This document shows, piece after piece, positions 1 to 10,642 of a stretch of DNA of 64,000 nucleotides. A program made the translations under genes and the position numbers. Source of the DNA: Channallabes apus (Eukaryota; Chordata; Actinopteri; Siluriformes; Clariidae); NCBI GenBank assembly GCA_030522415.1, contig CM060125.1, positions 5,142,401 to 5,206,400 of the forward strand. The letters are read 5' to 3'. The notes under the pieces were generated by a model, which did not search any database, had not been told where the DNA came from, and saw nothing but the letters and a program-made list of their open reading frames with translations. Within the stretch, counting starts at the first letter, position 1, and each line of letters starts with the position of its first letter.

Positions 1-430
1 TAAGTACTTAGGGTCAACGGTCGAGAGCAACGGAGAGTGTGGAAAGGAGGTGAAGAGGCGGGTACAGGCAGAGCTGAAGATGTTGAGGTTCTCTTTGGGA
101 GTGACAAGGATGGATAGGATCAAGAATGAGTTCATCAGAGGGACAACCCATGTTAGATGTTTTGGAGATAAAGTCAGAGAGGCCAGATTGAGGTGGTTTG
201 GACATGTTCAGAGGAGAGAGTGTGAATATATCGGTAGAAGGATGCTGAGGTTGGAACTGCCAGGCAGGAGGTCTAGAGGAAGACCAAAGAGGAGATTTAT
301 GGATGCAGTGAGAGAGGACATGAAGTTAGTGGGTGTGAGAGAAGAGGATGCAGAGGAGGGTTAGATGGAGGCAGATGATTCGCTGTGGCGACCCCTGAAA
401 GGGAACAGCCGAAAGAAGAAATGTAAGCAC
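1..430 (+). mobile_element. 3' end of a non-LTR retrotransposon (LINE)
   Basis: The plus strand encodes about 104 residues (50-364) of the kind found at the C-terminus of fish LINE polyproteins: an RLRWFGHV-type stretch, then an RGRPKRR basic motif and a short acidic end. The stop is followed by a short tail ending in an AAGAAGAA-type run, like other fish RTE-type elements. The copy is 5'-truncated by the window edge, with no reverse transcriptase domain visible. It lies in intron 3 of dync2i2 in antisense orientation. The exact clade is uncertain. Confidence 0.7.
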
Positions 431-963
431 CGTTCATTTACATGTACACATATGGCCGTAAGCAAAACAAACAATGCGTTATCAAATGCTCGGCAAACTG
501 CCGTGCTACTGAACTTTCATATTTGTTTGTAGCATGCAGTAAAGTGCATGTGACATAAAAATATATTTTTGTAATATCGTGCAATATCGTGCACCGTCTC
601 AAGCTAGCAAACTTTAGCGATTTTTTTGCAAACGTTTCTTTACAGAACATCACCATAAACAAACACAAGACTAAAGGCAATATACATATAATGAAAACTT
701 GTCCTAAAAATCTTTATTAATGGAAAAAATTAACATTTATGTGTCTGCTTGCTCGAGTGAGCAGCCATGTTGAACATTTCACTTAGCCCTTTGTTTGAAG
801 TGAGGTCCCAAAAAATCTTCATTTGGAGGGCTATCTGGCCCTTCCCCCTCCCCCTACACCTCCAACCAAAAGAGAAATGAGACACCCCTACCCCTTCACG
901 TCAACGCGCCAAACGGAGGGGTAGGGCTAAGTTTAGGGGTAAGGGGGAGAATTGGGATTCAGC
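431..963. other. dync2i2 intron 3, mostly unassigned
   Basis: No exon is recognised here. The left part is AT-rich unique-looking sequence. About 805-963 is a C-rich then G-rich segment with short inverted similarity (CCCCTACCCC against GGGGTAGGG), resembling a degraded MITE. Confidence 0.4.
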
Positions 964-1270
964 CTAAAGAGACTTGTCTACCGACTGTGAAAAACACCCA
1001 AAGAAAGATGCCCAGGGTCCCTGCTCATCTGCGTGAACGTGCATTAGGCATGCTGCAGGGAGGCATGAGGACTGCTGATGTGGCTATAGGGCAATAAATC
1101 GCCATGTCCGCACTGTGAGACGCCTAAGACGGCGCTACAGGGAGACAGGAAGGACAGCTGATCATCCTCGCAGTGGAAGACCATGTATAACAACACCTGC
1201 ACAGGATGGGTACATCCGAATATCACACCTGCGTGACAGGTATAGGGTGGCCACAACAACTGCCCGAGTA
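964..1270 (+). mobile_element. Fragment of a Tc1-like element
   Basis: Nearly identical to the internal part of the complete element at 22017-22716. It encodes the helix-turn-helix part of a Tc1-type transposase (RRRYRETGRT, then a GRP motif) with stops. Both terminal inverted repeats are missing, so it is a fragment. Confidence 0.75.
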
Positions 1271-1369
1271 AGTTTTATAAATAAGTTCCACAGTCATAAT
1301 TTTGACTCCATCTCTTAAAACTGTTACACTGTTTATTTATTATCATAAAGATAGTAATATGTGGCATAC

Positions 1370-4300
1370 CGTCCATAAGCACACGCTATAACAGAACCTG
1401 TGCAGTTCCAGGACACACTGGTGACCTGCAGCCCCCCGTCCTGAGCTCCCGGGTACCTGAGACTAAATAAACATGACACCTGTACAAAAAAACAACAACA
1501 ACAACATAGTTTTATTATGTCAGAGCACTAAATATCACACAAAGGTGACTGAGCTTCTCCTGTGTGTCTGATCCTCACCGTCTCAAGCTGATCATTCCAG
1601 TTCACCTCATATCCATCAAAAGCATGGCTTTTTGAGTTCTTCACCAGCTCCTGGATGACCATGTCCTCTACACGGTGCAGGAAATCCCTCAACCCCGGCG
1701 GGTCACCTGACATATCTGAGCTGAGTGTGAGCTGATCAGCAAGGCTCTCTGGAGGATCAGTCTGCGTGCTGATGCTGAACACACTTCTGACCTGCGTCTC
1801 AGCCTCAGCTGTGTGAATTGGGATGGTCTGACATGTTTTCTGACAGCAGAAGCAGCAGTTAACAAGCAGTCTTATACATTCACACTTTTAACACAGCTGG
1901 CAAAACATCCTGTAATATTGAATTCAATTCAATTTTATTCATATAGCGATTGTAACAATTATTCTAATAGTCATTGTCGCAAAGCAGCTTTTGTTTTTTT
2001 GTCCAAACTTTGAACTATTTTATGTACTTATAAAAAAAAGAAAAGAGTTTTAATATGATTTTTAAAAATATTTTCTGAATATGTTTCATAAATTTGTATG
2101 TTGTTAATAATAATATTGGCAGAGGTGGAAAGAGTAATAAAATTTTGTACTTAAGTAAAAGTACTGTTACTTTAGTGAACTTTTACTGAAGTACAAGTAT
2201 TACTCTTTTTACTCTTATAAAAATCTACTGAAGTAAAAGTAAAAAGTAGCTCATTAAAAACAGAGGTGGAAAGTAATGAATTACATTTACTCGCGTTACT
2301 GTAATTGATTAGTTTTTTTGTGTATTTCTACTTTTTAAAGTAGTTTTTAAAATCTGTAATTTTACTTAAGTACGTTTTGTTTGACGTATTGTAATTCGCT
2401 ACATTTTAAATCATATTTGCTACTGAGTAAAAAATAAATGAATGAAAATGCTAAAATAATACAAATATTATGCTTTTGCGCTCGCGCGTGTGTATCATGT
2501 CCTGGTCGCGTGCCGCTCCAGACTCCACTCAAAGTTTTCTGACCTTCCACACGGTCGCTTTCGCCCTGAGAGTGACGTCATCGACTAGCGCGACCATATA
2601 TAAACCGGAGAGAGATGCCGGAAAGAGATTGTGATTTTTGCGTTTTGATATTTGGTTGTATATTCCGGTTTTGACTTTTTGCCTCCAATTGACTTTGATT
2701 ATTGCTTTGTCCCTTTGGTTTGGTCGGTCTTGTATATATTTGTAGATAATTTCACTGTTTTTGGTACCTGTATTTTTGTTTGTGTATATATATATATTTT
2801 TTTTTTTGTTGCAGGTAATCTAGCTACTAAATATAAATACCATTTTGTTTATTATTTTGTCCTGGGTCCATCCTGAATCTGATCCTCCTCCTCCTCCTGT
2901 TGTGTGTGTGTGTGTGTATACAAACCTCATTATTTCATCAGTTAATGATTGGATCTAGTTCTTTCTGCCATATACCACCATTTCCATACAGTTTAAAATA
3001 GAACCCTGAACCATTCTTTTGCTGTTTGGCCCTAGACTGGGACGTAACACCATATTTAAGTGACCACTTTGATTTTCAAGCACAACAAAGACAACAGCTT
3101 TATTATGCAAAGGTGTTCCTTCAGTTAAAAACAACTAGTTTGAGATTTATATCTGCTCATCTTTTTTGAACTACGCTAGAACTATGTAGAATGCCTCATC
3201 CCACCCCTGTTGTAAAATAAAATACAAATAAAAAAGTAACTCGGTAATTTTTACTCTGAGTACATTTTTTAATGAGCTACTTTTTACTTTTACTTGAGTA
3301 GATTTTTATAAGGGTAACTTTACTTGTACTTAAGTAAAATTTCACTGAAGTAACAGTACTTGTACTTGAGTACAAAATGTTATTACTCTTTCCACCTCTG
3401 ATTAAAAATTAACTCAGAGTAAAAGTTACTGAGTTACTTTATTTTTTTTTAAACAGGGTGGATGGGGGATGGAACACCTTTGCATATTAAATCTGTTCCC
3501 TTTGTTGTGCTTGAAATCAAAGTGGTCGCTTAAATATGACCAGGGGTTTGCTTCATAATACCCCTATCTCACCTGAGCGGTTTGACTCACGGTGAGATGC
3601 GGTGTCGGGCACCGTGAGTTGCCGCGATTGCCCGCCGACGTTCCGCTGACGTTCCGCGAAGTTCGCCAAGGTCCGCAAACTTCCGCGAGGTCCGCCAAAA
3701 AAATTAAACATGTTTAATTTTTCGCGCGGAAAGATGGAAACGTACTGACAACACCAAAAACTCGCGGTGAATCATAATGCGAAACGCGAAACCGCATAGG
3801 TGAGATAGGGGTATAAGAATTTGTTGGCATTTCACTTTCAGCTGTGTCTGAATCACTGGCATCTGTTTTGTCCGTCTCCGTCGTTCTTGTGAATTTAACG
3901 CATTTGTTCTCCACGACCCATCAGTCAATCAGTGCAGTGATTTCCAGGGTGCAATTATTTATTTATTTTTATTTCATTTATTTTTTACTTAGTAGCGAAT
4001 ATGATTTAAAATGTAGTGAAGTACAATACTCTAAACAAAACATACTTAAGTAAAAGTAAAATTATAGATTATTAAAACTACTTTAAAAAGTAGACGTACA
4101 CAAAAAATCTACTCAATTACAGTAATGTGAGTAAATATAATTCATTACTTTCCACCTCTGAATGTTGGTAATTCTAAATTAATACATTAAAGCATGCAAG
4201 TCTGTATAATGGCTTTAATTCTTTTCCAAAACTAAATATTGTTTATTTGCATTCAGCAATAGAAAAATATTTAAATAATATTAATTAAAAAATATTTTAT

Positions 4301-4568
4301 TATTTTTTATTAAATATTATTTAATAAAAAATATATATATTTTTATTATTATTTAAAAAATACATATTTATATTATTTTTTATTATTATTATATTATATA
4401 ATTAAAAAAATATTTTGTGAGATATTTTACGTTTCCCTTATTTGATTATTTATGATTATTTATTATAGTTTTGTGATAAACTCCACATACCGAGTCCTGA
4501 GTGTGTCGCTGCGACTTTTTCCACGATGACTGAAAACTGACAATATCGAGGGATTCATCCGTGAACAT
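1370..4568 (-). CDS. dync2i2: dync2i2 (wdr34), dynein-2 intermediate chain 2: coding exons 1-3 (partial)
   Basis: Three exons read in frame on the minus strand: 4568-4491 (26 codons), 1803-1579 (75 codons) and 1479-1370 (36 codons plus 2 nt). Donors are GTATGT, GTGAGG and GTATGC. The translation matches the N-terminus of WDR34/DYNC2I2: [13 protein letters not shown], then [34 protein letters not shown] and [16 protein letters not shown], the last being the start of the first WD40 blade. The family protein is a subunit of the dynein-2 motor for retrograde intraflagellar transport in cilia. Residues 38-42 (STQTD) fit a dynein light-chain LC8 (TQT) docking motif. The remaining WD40 exons lie left of base 1. 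Intron 1 (1804-4490) is filled by nested hAT elements. The acceptor of exon 2 was chosen as the AG giving frame continuity (GAG before GCTGAG). Confidence 0.9.
1915..2012 (+). repeat. Fragment of a fish interspersed repeat (ATATAGCG...GTCGCAAAGCAGC type)
   Basis: The core is shared with 62405-62720 and, inverted, with 36613-36678. The class is not certain. It lies in dync2i2 intron 1. Confidence 0.6.
2261..3400. mobile_element. Inner non-autonomous hAT element
   Basis: Same terminal repeats as the outer element. It is flanked by perfect 8-bp duplications ATTAAAAA at 2253-2260 and 3401-3408, so it inserted into the left arm of the 2120-4160 copy. It contains a promoter-like block: TGACGTCA (2573-2580), TATATAAA (2597-2604) and a possible 3' splice site near 2815 (T-run then GCAG). 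The copy at 5933-7118 is a close relative in the opposite orientation. Confidence 0.88.
2573..2604 (+). promoter_or_regulatory. CRE plus TATA box inside a hAT element
   Basis: A palindromic CRE (TGACGTCA) is followed 16 bp later by TATATAAA. This is probably the retained promoter of the parental autonomous transposon. The CRE is preserved in the copy at 6753-6760. Confidence 0.5.
3561..3811. mobile_element. Small GC-rich MITE nested in the outer hAT element
   Basis: Terminal inverted repeats of about 24 bp (CCCCTATCTCACCT...GCGGTTT against its inverse) flanked by TA on both sides (3559-3560, 3812-3813). The interior is CpG-rich with tandem TTCCGC/GTCCGC subrepeats, unlike the AT-rich host element. 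A TA duplication suggests Tc1/mariner-type mobilisation. Confidence 0.65.
4240..4435. repeat. AT-rich low-complexity tract
   Basis: Almost only A and T, with repeated AAATATT/TTTATT runs, just downstream of dync2i2 exon 1 in its intron 1. Confidence 0.8.
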
Positions 4569-4901
4569 TTCACCGAATTATATAAGTTAAACAACACCTC
4601 GAAGACTGCACCGAGCCTGTATTAGTGCTCACACTAACTGCACATTAGCACGCTATTAGCTAATTAGACAAACAATGCTATGCAGTTGCGTTGCTAATGC
4701 TAGCTGGTGAAAAAATGTTAGCGTTATTCTACTGACGTTATACCTCTCAAACTAGCAATTATACATATTTTATTATTTCCATATTAAAGTAGTAAGTTAG
4801 CAGCAAACGCAACTTTTTATTATCATATAATACTTGCTGTGGTATGCTACAACCGCTAGCTGAGATGCTAAGACGTTTCCTCGCTACGCAGTGATTCACT
4901 G
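4569..4901 (-). promoter_or_regulatory. dync2i2: dync2i2 5'UTR and proximal promoter region
   Basis: Unique-looking sequence directly upstream of the dync2i2 ATG with repeated GCTAGC/TTAGC motifs and no clear TATA box. The transcription start was not located. Confidence 0.45.
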
Positions 4902-4915
4902 GTTGCCCTGGAAAC
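4902..4915 (+). promoter_or_regulatory. RFX X-box (GTTGCC-CT-GGAAAC)
   Basis: Two RFX half sites spaced by 2 bp match the X-box consensus GTNRCC-N(1-3)-RGYAAC except for one position in the second half. RFX factors and FOXJ1 control ciliary genes through such sites, and the adjacent gene encodes a ciliary dynein-2 subunit. It lies 334 bp upstream of the ATG. Confidence 0.65.
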
Positions 4916-5334
4916 TAGTTCACAGGAGTCGACTCTCTGAACTGACTCTTTCGGGTGAACTTTGGGAGCCGCTTCGCATATGTAAAAAATTCCTGAACAT
5001 ATCCTCCAGTTAAAGGTTTGGCAAAGTACAACAGGTGGTAATGCAGGGATGTGTATAATGATTCGTTAGGGAGCTTAAGGAGACGACTTTTTTTTTTGGT
5101 CTGCTGAATCGATTCATCCGACTCACTGAAAAGATCCAGAATCGTTTTAGGAAACCAAATCAAACGGTTTTGTCTCAAATCGAGATGAGATTGTAGTGAG
5201 TGCACTAACAGTGGATCCAAAGCATCAGCATCATGTTTACTGTAATACATGAAGTCTAAACGTGTATTTGCACACATACCTCAGAAGAAATATACACCAA
5301 ACGTTGTGCTCTGAAATACTGTGCGACCGTCCAA
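4916..5334. other. Intergenic region upstream of dync2i2
   Basis: A 120-codon minus-strand open frame (5277-4915) covers it but shows no family match, and it contains ATCGATTC/GACTCACTG motifs common in dispersed fish repeats. No gene is called. Confidence 0.4.
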
Positions 5335-5640
5335 TTTATTAGGTACACCACTTCATTCAATCAGAAAATCACGTGACAGTACTGCAGCACATACAATCAT
5401 GCAGATACAAAACATCAAGATACAGTATTTGGTTTAAGGTTCACATCAAATATCAGAATGGGGCAATTGTGACTTTGATCTTAGATATTGGTGGTACTGA
5501 TTGGCTGAATTGAGCGGTTCAGAATCTGCTGATCACACAGGACTCTCAGACATCAAGAGTTCTGCAGCCATAAAGTGCCTTGTTGACGAGACTGCTCAGA
5601 CTGTTTACTCTCACTCACTTACTCACTCACTCATCGTCTA
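5335..5640. repeat. Degraded DNA-transposon repeat (AATTTATTAGGTACACC type)
   Basis: It begins with AATTTATTAGGTACAC and continues with CATGCAGATAC and TCAGAATGGGG, the order seen in a common dispersed fish repeat. It ends near a CACT-rich simple repeat at about 5607-5633. A related piece lies at 38475-38600. Confidence 0.55.
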
Positions 5641-5659
5641 CAATATACCGATTTTTCTA

Positions 5660-7152
5660 ACATACATACATACATGGCCACGGGGAGCCTGGAGCCAATC
5701 CCAGGAGACTTAGGGCACGAGGCAGGGTTCACCCTCGACTGGGTACCAATCAGTCACAGGGTACACACACACCCTGTGGCGAATTTGGTTACGCCAGTTG
5801 GTCTAATTTGCATGTCTCTGGACAATGGGAAGAAACCCACCAATTGCGGGGGGAACAAAGTTGGGACAACTTTGATTCCCAACAAGATGGGAATCAAACC
5901 CAGTTCCTGGAGGTACAAGGCAACAGTGCTAACAGAGGTGGAAAGAGTAATACAATATTGTACTCAAGTACAAGTACTGTTACTTCAGTGAAATTTTACT
6001 TAAGTACAAGTAAAGTTACCATTACAAAAATCTACTCAAGTAAAAGTAAAAAGTAGCTCATTAAAAAATTTACTCAGAGTAAAAGTTACCGAGTTACTTT
6101 TTTTTTTGTTTAACAGCGGGGGTGGGATGAGGCATTCTAGCATAGTTCAAAAAAGATGAGCAGATATAAATCTCAAACTAGTTGTTTTTAACTGAAGGAA
6201 CACCTTTGCATAATAAAGCTGTTGTCTTTCTTGTGCTTGAAAATCAAGTGGTCACTTAAATATGGTGTTACATCCCAGTCTAGGGCCATACAGCAAAAGA
6301 ACGGTTCAGGGTTCTATTTTAAACTGTATGGAAATGGTGGTATATGGCAGAAAGAACTAGATCCAATCATTAACTGATGAAATAATGAGGTTTGTATATA
6401 CAAACACACACACCAGGAGGAGGATCAGATTCAGGGTGGACCCAGGCCAAAATAATAAACAAAATGGTATTTATATTTAGTAGCTAGATTATCTGGAGAA
6501 AAAAAAAACCCAAAAAAAACTCACAAACAAAAATACAGGTACCTTCCCGGACTCCCTAAACCAAAAACAATGAAATTATCTACAAATATATACAAAGACC
6601 AACCAAACCAAAGGGACAAAGCAATAATCAAAGTCAATTGGAGGCAAAAAGTCAAAACCAGAATACACAACCAAATATCAAAACGTCAAAATCACAACCT
6701 CTTTCATCTTTCCCGCGTCTCTCTCCGGTTTATCTATAGTCGCGCTAGTCGATGACGTCACTCTCAGGGCGGAAGCGACCGTGTGGAAGGTCAGGAAGAT
6801 GCCGATGTGGGAACAGTCAGAAAACCTGGAGTGGAGTCTGGAGCGGCACGCGACCAGGACATGATACACACACGCGGCGCAACGGAGCATTTATACAAAG
6901 CATAATATTTGTATTATTTTAGCATTTTCATTCATTTATTTTTTACTCAGTAGCGAATATGATTTAAAATGTAGCGAATTACAATACTTCAAACAAAACG
7001 TACGTAAGTAAAAGTAAAATTACAGATTTTTAAAACTACTTTAAAAAGTAGAAATACACAAAAAAGCTACTCAATTACAGTAACGCGAGTAAATGTAATT
7101 CGTTACTTTCCACCTCTGAGTGCTAACCACTAAAGTCACCGTGCCACCACTG
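5660..7152 (-). mobile_element. tRNA-derived SINE (V-SINE/DANA-like), interrupted by a hAT element
   Basis: The SINE body runs in reverse at about 5680-5932 and its tRNA-like head resumes at 7119-7152 (TGCTAACCACT...CCGTGCC). The break is the hAT insertion at 5933-7118. Confidence 0.75.
5933..7118. mobile_element. Non-autonomous hAT element inserted in a SINE
   Basis: The ends CAGAGGTGG and CCACCTCTG are flanked by perfect 8-bp duplications AGTGCTAA (5925-5932 and 7119-7126), the hallmark of hAT. It is 1186 bp and inverted relative to the 2261-3400 copy. The internal CRE TGACGTCA is at 6753-6760, but the TATA box is mutated. No transposase. Confidence 0.92.
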
Positions 7153-7189
7153 CTTACTCTATGGTTATTCAAATAACAATTTGTCAAAA

Positions 7190-7790
7190 GTACCTTAGTA
7201 TATAGACAAAAGTTTTTGAGCACCTGTCCATCACACCCATATATAGAACTTCTTCAAACTGTTGTTACAAAGTTAGAAACTTCTTTTAATTTTGTGGAAT
7301 GTCTTTGAATGACTGTGATGGATTGGCACCCCATCCACGTTGCACTCTATCCAGGCTTCCTGAGACACTGTACAGGAAAAGCAGTATTGAAAATGAATAA
7401 ATGGGTGAGTTTTTAAATGATGTAGAATTAAAATAGTAATTTTGGTTTTACTATTATTAAGCAGTTTCTCTATTATTTGTGCATGACAATGACACTGTCC
7501 TCAATGTGATGACCATAAAGGCATAGTTTACCAAATTTGGAGCGGATAAGCTTGAGGAGCCTGAAAAGAGCCCCAACCTCAACCCCACTGAACACCTTTG
7601 GGATTAACTGAAATAGTAGCTGTACATCCAGCCTCCTAACGCAACATCAGCGCTCGATCTCATTAATGTTCTAGTGTCTGAATGAGCAAATCCTTGCCCA
7701 AAAAAACTTAAGAAGGACTAATGGGCTGTTCAAAAAGCATATATAAATGTTTAAAATAAAAAGTCACATAAAATGTGCTCCATAGTGGTC
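7190..7790. mobile_element. Degraded Tc1-like element with SINE tail insertion
   Basis: The left end resembles fish Tc1 elements (TATAGACAAAAGTTTTTGAG...CACACCCATAT). Near 7585-7620 the sequence resembles the conserved 3' part of a transposase gene (AACCTCAACCCCACTGAACA). A SINE-tail-like piece (GATGGATTGGCACCCC...AATGAATAAATGGG) sits at about 7312-7405. Badly decayed. Confidence 0.55.
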
Positions 7791-8422
7791 TGAGACTGAA
7801 CAAGCTATTTGGTGGAATAGTGAAACATTTCTACCTAACAAGAAAGATGACCAGTTGACATGTTTATGTCAAGTGTAAGTTCCTTGTCCAAAATATGATC
7901 AAAATCAGATTTCGGATCATTTAGCATATTTCCTTACCCAGCACGCTTTACAGATGTGTTTTCTACTTTCTGCCAAACATCCTTTCAACACACTCAGTAT
8001 TGGTTGACTTTACAACCAGCTGTGGAAAAGTACTTATTCATAATCCCTTCATCTTTGTCACCCAGAAGAGTATGAATTTCCATCTGTGTCCGATTCGTCA
8101 CCAGGTCCCTTCTTCTGATTATCTTTCATTGCCTCCTTGTTGGTCAATGGATATTGAAATCTACATTGGAACTACTGTAAAGTTGTTTGTGACAATACCT
8201 ATTGGACTATACAAGTTGAATTAAATTGTAAACTGATTAATTTACTAAACTGATCTGCATTTAATAGAGAAAACATTGTGCAGGCAGCAGCACTGAGGAA
8301 GGTTTTAATAGTGTTTACACGAAAAAATGCTCAGTACCACATGTATTTTAAAGTGAGGCTGCTGTAATACCACATCATCAGCTGGAATTTGAATTATACA
8401 ATATTCGGTCAGTGTTTCTCAA
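7791..8422. other. Intergenic, nothing recognised
   Basis: AT-rich unique-looking DNA between the Tc1 relic and the next SINE. A 74-codon open frame (8000-8224, plus) has no recognisable family. Confidence 0.4.
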
Positions 8423-8434
8423 TGGAAATATTTA

Positions 8435-8680
8435 TTCATTCATTCATTCATTTTCTATACCGCTTAATTAAGGGCACACACACACCCAATCACACACTAC
8501 GGGCAATTTGGGAACGCCAAATTAGCCTAACCTGCATATCTTTGGACTGTGGGAGGAAACCGGAGTACCCGGAGGAAACCCACCAAGCACGGGGAGAACA
8601 TGCAAACTCCATGCACACAGAGACTGGAATCGAGCCTGGCCGGGGAATCGAACCCAGACCCTGGAGGTGCAAGGCGACAG
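8435..8680 (-). mobile_element. 5'-truncated V-SINE-like SINE with target-site duplication
   Basis: Reverse-oriented SINE with an ATTC(n) tail at the left. A perfect 12-bp duplication TGGAAATATTTA flanks it (8423-8434 and 8681-8692). The right end stops inside the tRNA-like head, so the copy is 5'-truncated. Confidence 0.85.
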
Positions 8681-8891
8681 TGGAAATATTTAGTTTGGTT
8701 GATTTTTTATTTTTGTTTGTTTGTTGGATTTGATTACTGACTATAGGTTTGGAAAGCTTTAACACGTACAAACTGCACCTTTAACCCATGCTTTTGTGGT
8801 TGCAGGAAGAAAATGTAATTGACAGTATGTTTAGTTTAGTCTGAAGAAAAAAAAGCACATTTAAACACAGCAATGGCAAGTGAATCAAATC

Positions 8892-8906
8892 TTTATTCGG
8901 TTTATT
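8892..8906 (-). terminator. Candidate poly(A) signals for camkk2
   Basis: Two AATAAA hexamers on the minus strand (8897-8892 and 8906-8901), 3 bp apart, are a plausible end for a long camkk2 3'UTR. If so, that UTR would be about 5.3 kb. Unproven; other weaker signals exist nearer the stop codon. Confidence 0.35.
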
Positions 8907-10231
8907 CAAATATTGAACAGGATACAATATGTATAGAGTGATAAGTGACTCCTGTCAAACATTCCAACATGCTTGGAAAAGGTAGGTGCTGATGATGATG
9001 GCATGCAGTTAAATCCATGTAAAAACTTTTCACTACAGGTGCTAAACCCTACGTGTATACTGTATGAGTGATATGTCCTCTAGCCCTTTCAGTCAATCCT
9101 GGGCACACACCATTGAGATAAAAGCATACGTACATACAAATATCTTACAGCATTGTCACTTTTAAACTGCAGCTCATATCTTGTTGAAATCAATTCAATC
9201 GGTACCAGCTCCATCTATAAGGTGTGTGGGCCAAAACGTAAGCAAACACCTAACCAGGTGACTTTAGACATAAAAGAGGGAGTTTGTTGATAAGTATCCT
9301 CTATGGCAAGCTTAAAAAAATTTCATGAAATTCTTATCAAACAACAGAACAAAATCGCAATCTAGATTTAGTTAATTAAAAGCTAATAACTTTTCTGCTT
9401 CGAACATTTCCAATATTTTTTACTTTAATTTCGATTTATATGACAGGGCTGTTTAAATCCAGTCCTGGAGGGCCAGTGTCTAGCAATTTATAATTCACCA
9501 ACACCCAAACACACCCACTGAACCTAGTAATTAACAGATTACATGAATCGGCTGTGTTTGAGCAGATGAATCACCAAATGGCCCATCCAGGACCAATGTT
9601 AAAAAGCACTGTCATACTATAACATACTATGTTCTAGTTTCTGCTATGTCCTGCTGTAATCATAAAATATCCATCACTCTGGTCAGTCAGATTTTCTGAT
9701 TGGTCCACTTTGCATCAGGTTACTGGCATAAACACAGCTGACATCTATATGGATTGCAAGAATTTATACATTGTCTAATATTAAACAGCAGACAACTCTC
9801 ACAGTCTTTTAGTAATTACTTAAACAATTACTTAAAATAACTTGTTTTAAAGTCTTTCTACAATCTGAGAGCAGGCAATTAATGTCAATTTCTTTAAATA
9901 CAAACATTTTGGGTTTTAATCAACCACTTTTTTACATCTTTCATTGCTATTTATGGATATGCTGAAAAAAAATATCTTGTGTATGCAATCCATAGTATAA
10001 TCATTGACAAAATAAATGAATTATGCAAATTAGAAATATTAATACTGTGGTTATTAATCTACCTACAGTGCTCGCCAAAGATATGTTTCCTACTTTAATT
10101 AGAAAGTAGCTATATGGCAATATTAATGGACTTCTGAGAACAACAGAACACAGCATTAAGATACCATAAACACACTAATAGCGCTTTTCCACCAGTTAGC
10201 ACCATCCAATAAAAAAATGAAAAATGAACTA

Positions 10232-10642
10232 CAGCGGAACATCAGTATACAAATTTAAGGTGGACTGGAAGTTGAGTTTTTAAGGTGAAAATTCATATTA
10301 CGATACAAATTTTCCCGTAAGTAATGATGTACAGTAAGTGCGGATAATCCATTCGAACCAAAAAAAACTTACAAAGAATCATATAACTTTTGAATGCATG
10401 CTGAAGGCAATGTTGGTTTCGTGACTTTTTCGAAACGCCATTCGGTGGCAAATTTTTTATTTTTTTAATTTGTAAACTTACTTCGCTTGGCTTTCCACTG
10501 ACACAAACAAGTTTTGACCATCCCCTGGACATAGCCGACGTTTGGTTCCGTTCGTTCGTATGCCAAATTCTTGCAGAATTTCAGGTCTTAAGGCGAATAT
10601 TTGTAAAGGCAGGGAGGGCAATTGTATGCTGAGGTTCCACTG
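10232..10642. mobile_element. Tc1/mariner-type MITE
   Basis: The left end CAGCGGAACATCAGTATACAA and the inverse of the right end CAGTGGAACCTCAGCATACAA form terminal inverted repeats with a few mismatches. TA lies on both sides (10230-10231, 10643-10644). No coding capacity. Confidence 0.75.

Larger units (their letters stand above)
2120..4160. mobile_element. Outer non-autonomous hAT element, split by a second copy
   Basis: The ends are CAGAGGTGGAAAG and its inverse CTTTCCACCTCTG. The flanking 8-bp duplications are AATATTGG (2112-2119) and AATGTTGG (4161-4168), one mismatch, as expected for hAT. About 140 bp of its left arm precede the inner element and the rest follows. Its central part differs from the copies at 2261 and 5933. 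No transposase remains. Confidence 0.85.

Noticed and set aside
4915..5277. 120-codon minus-strand frame upstream of dync2i2
   Set aside because: No recognised family; overlaps repeat-like GAATCGATTC motifs; the X-box lies at its end.
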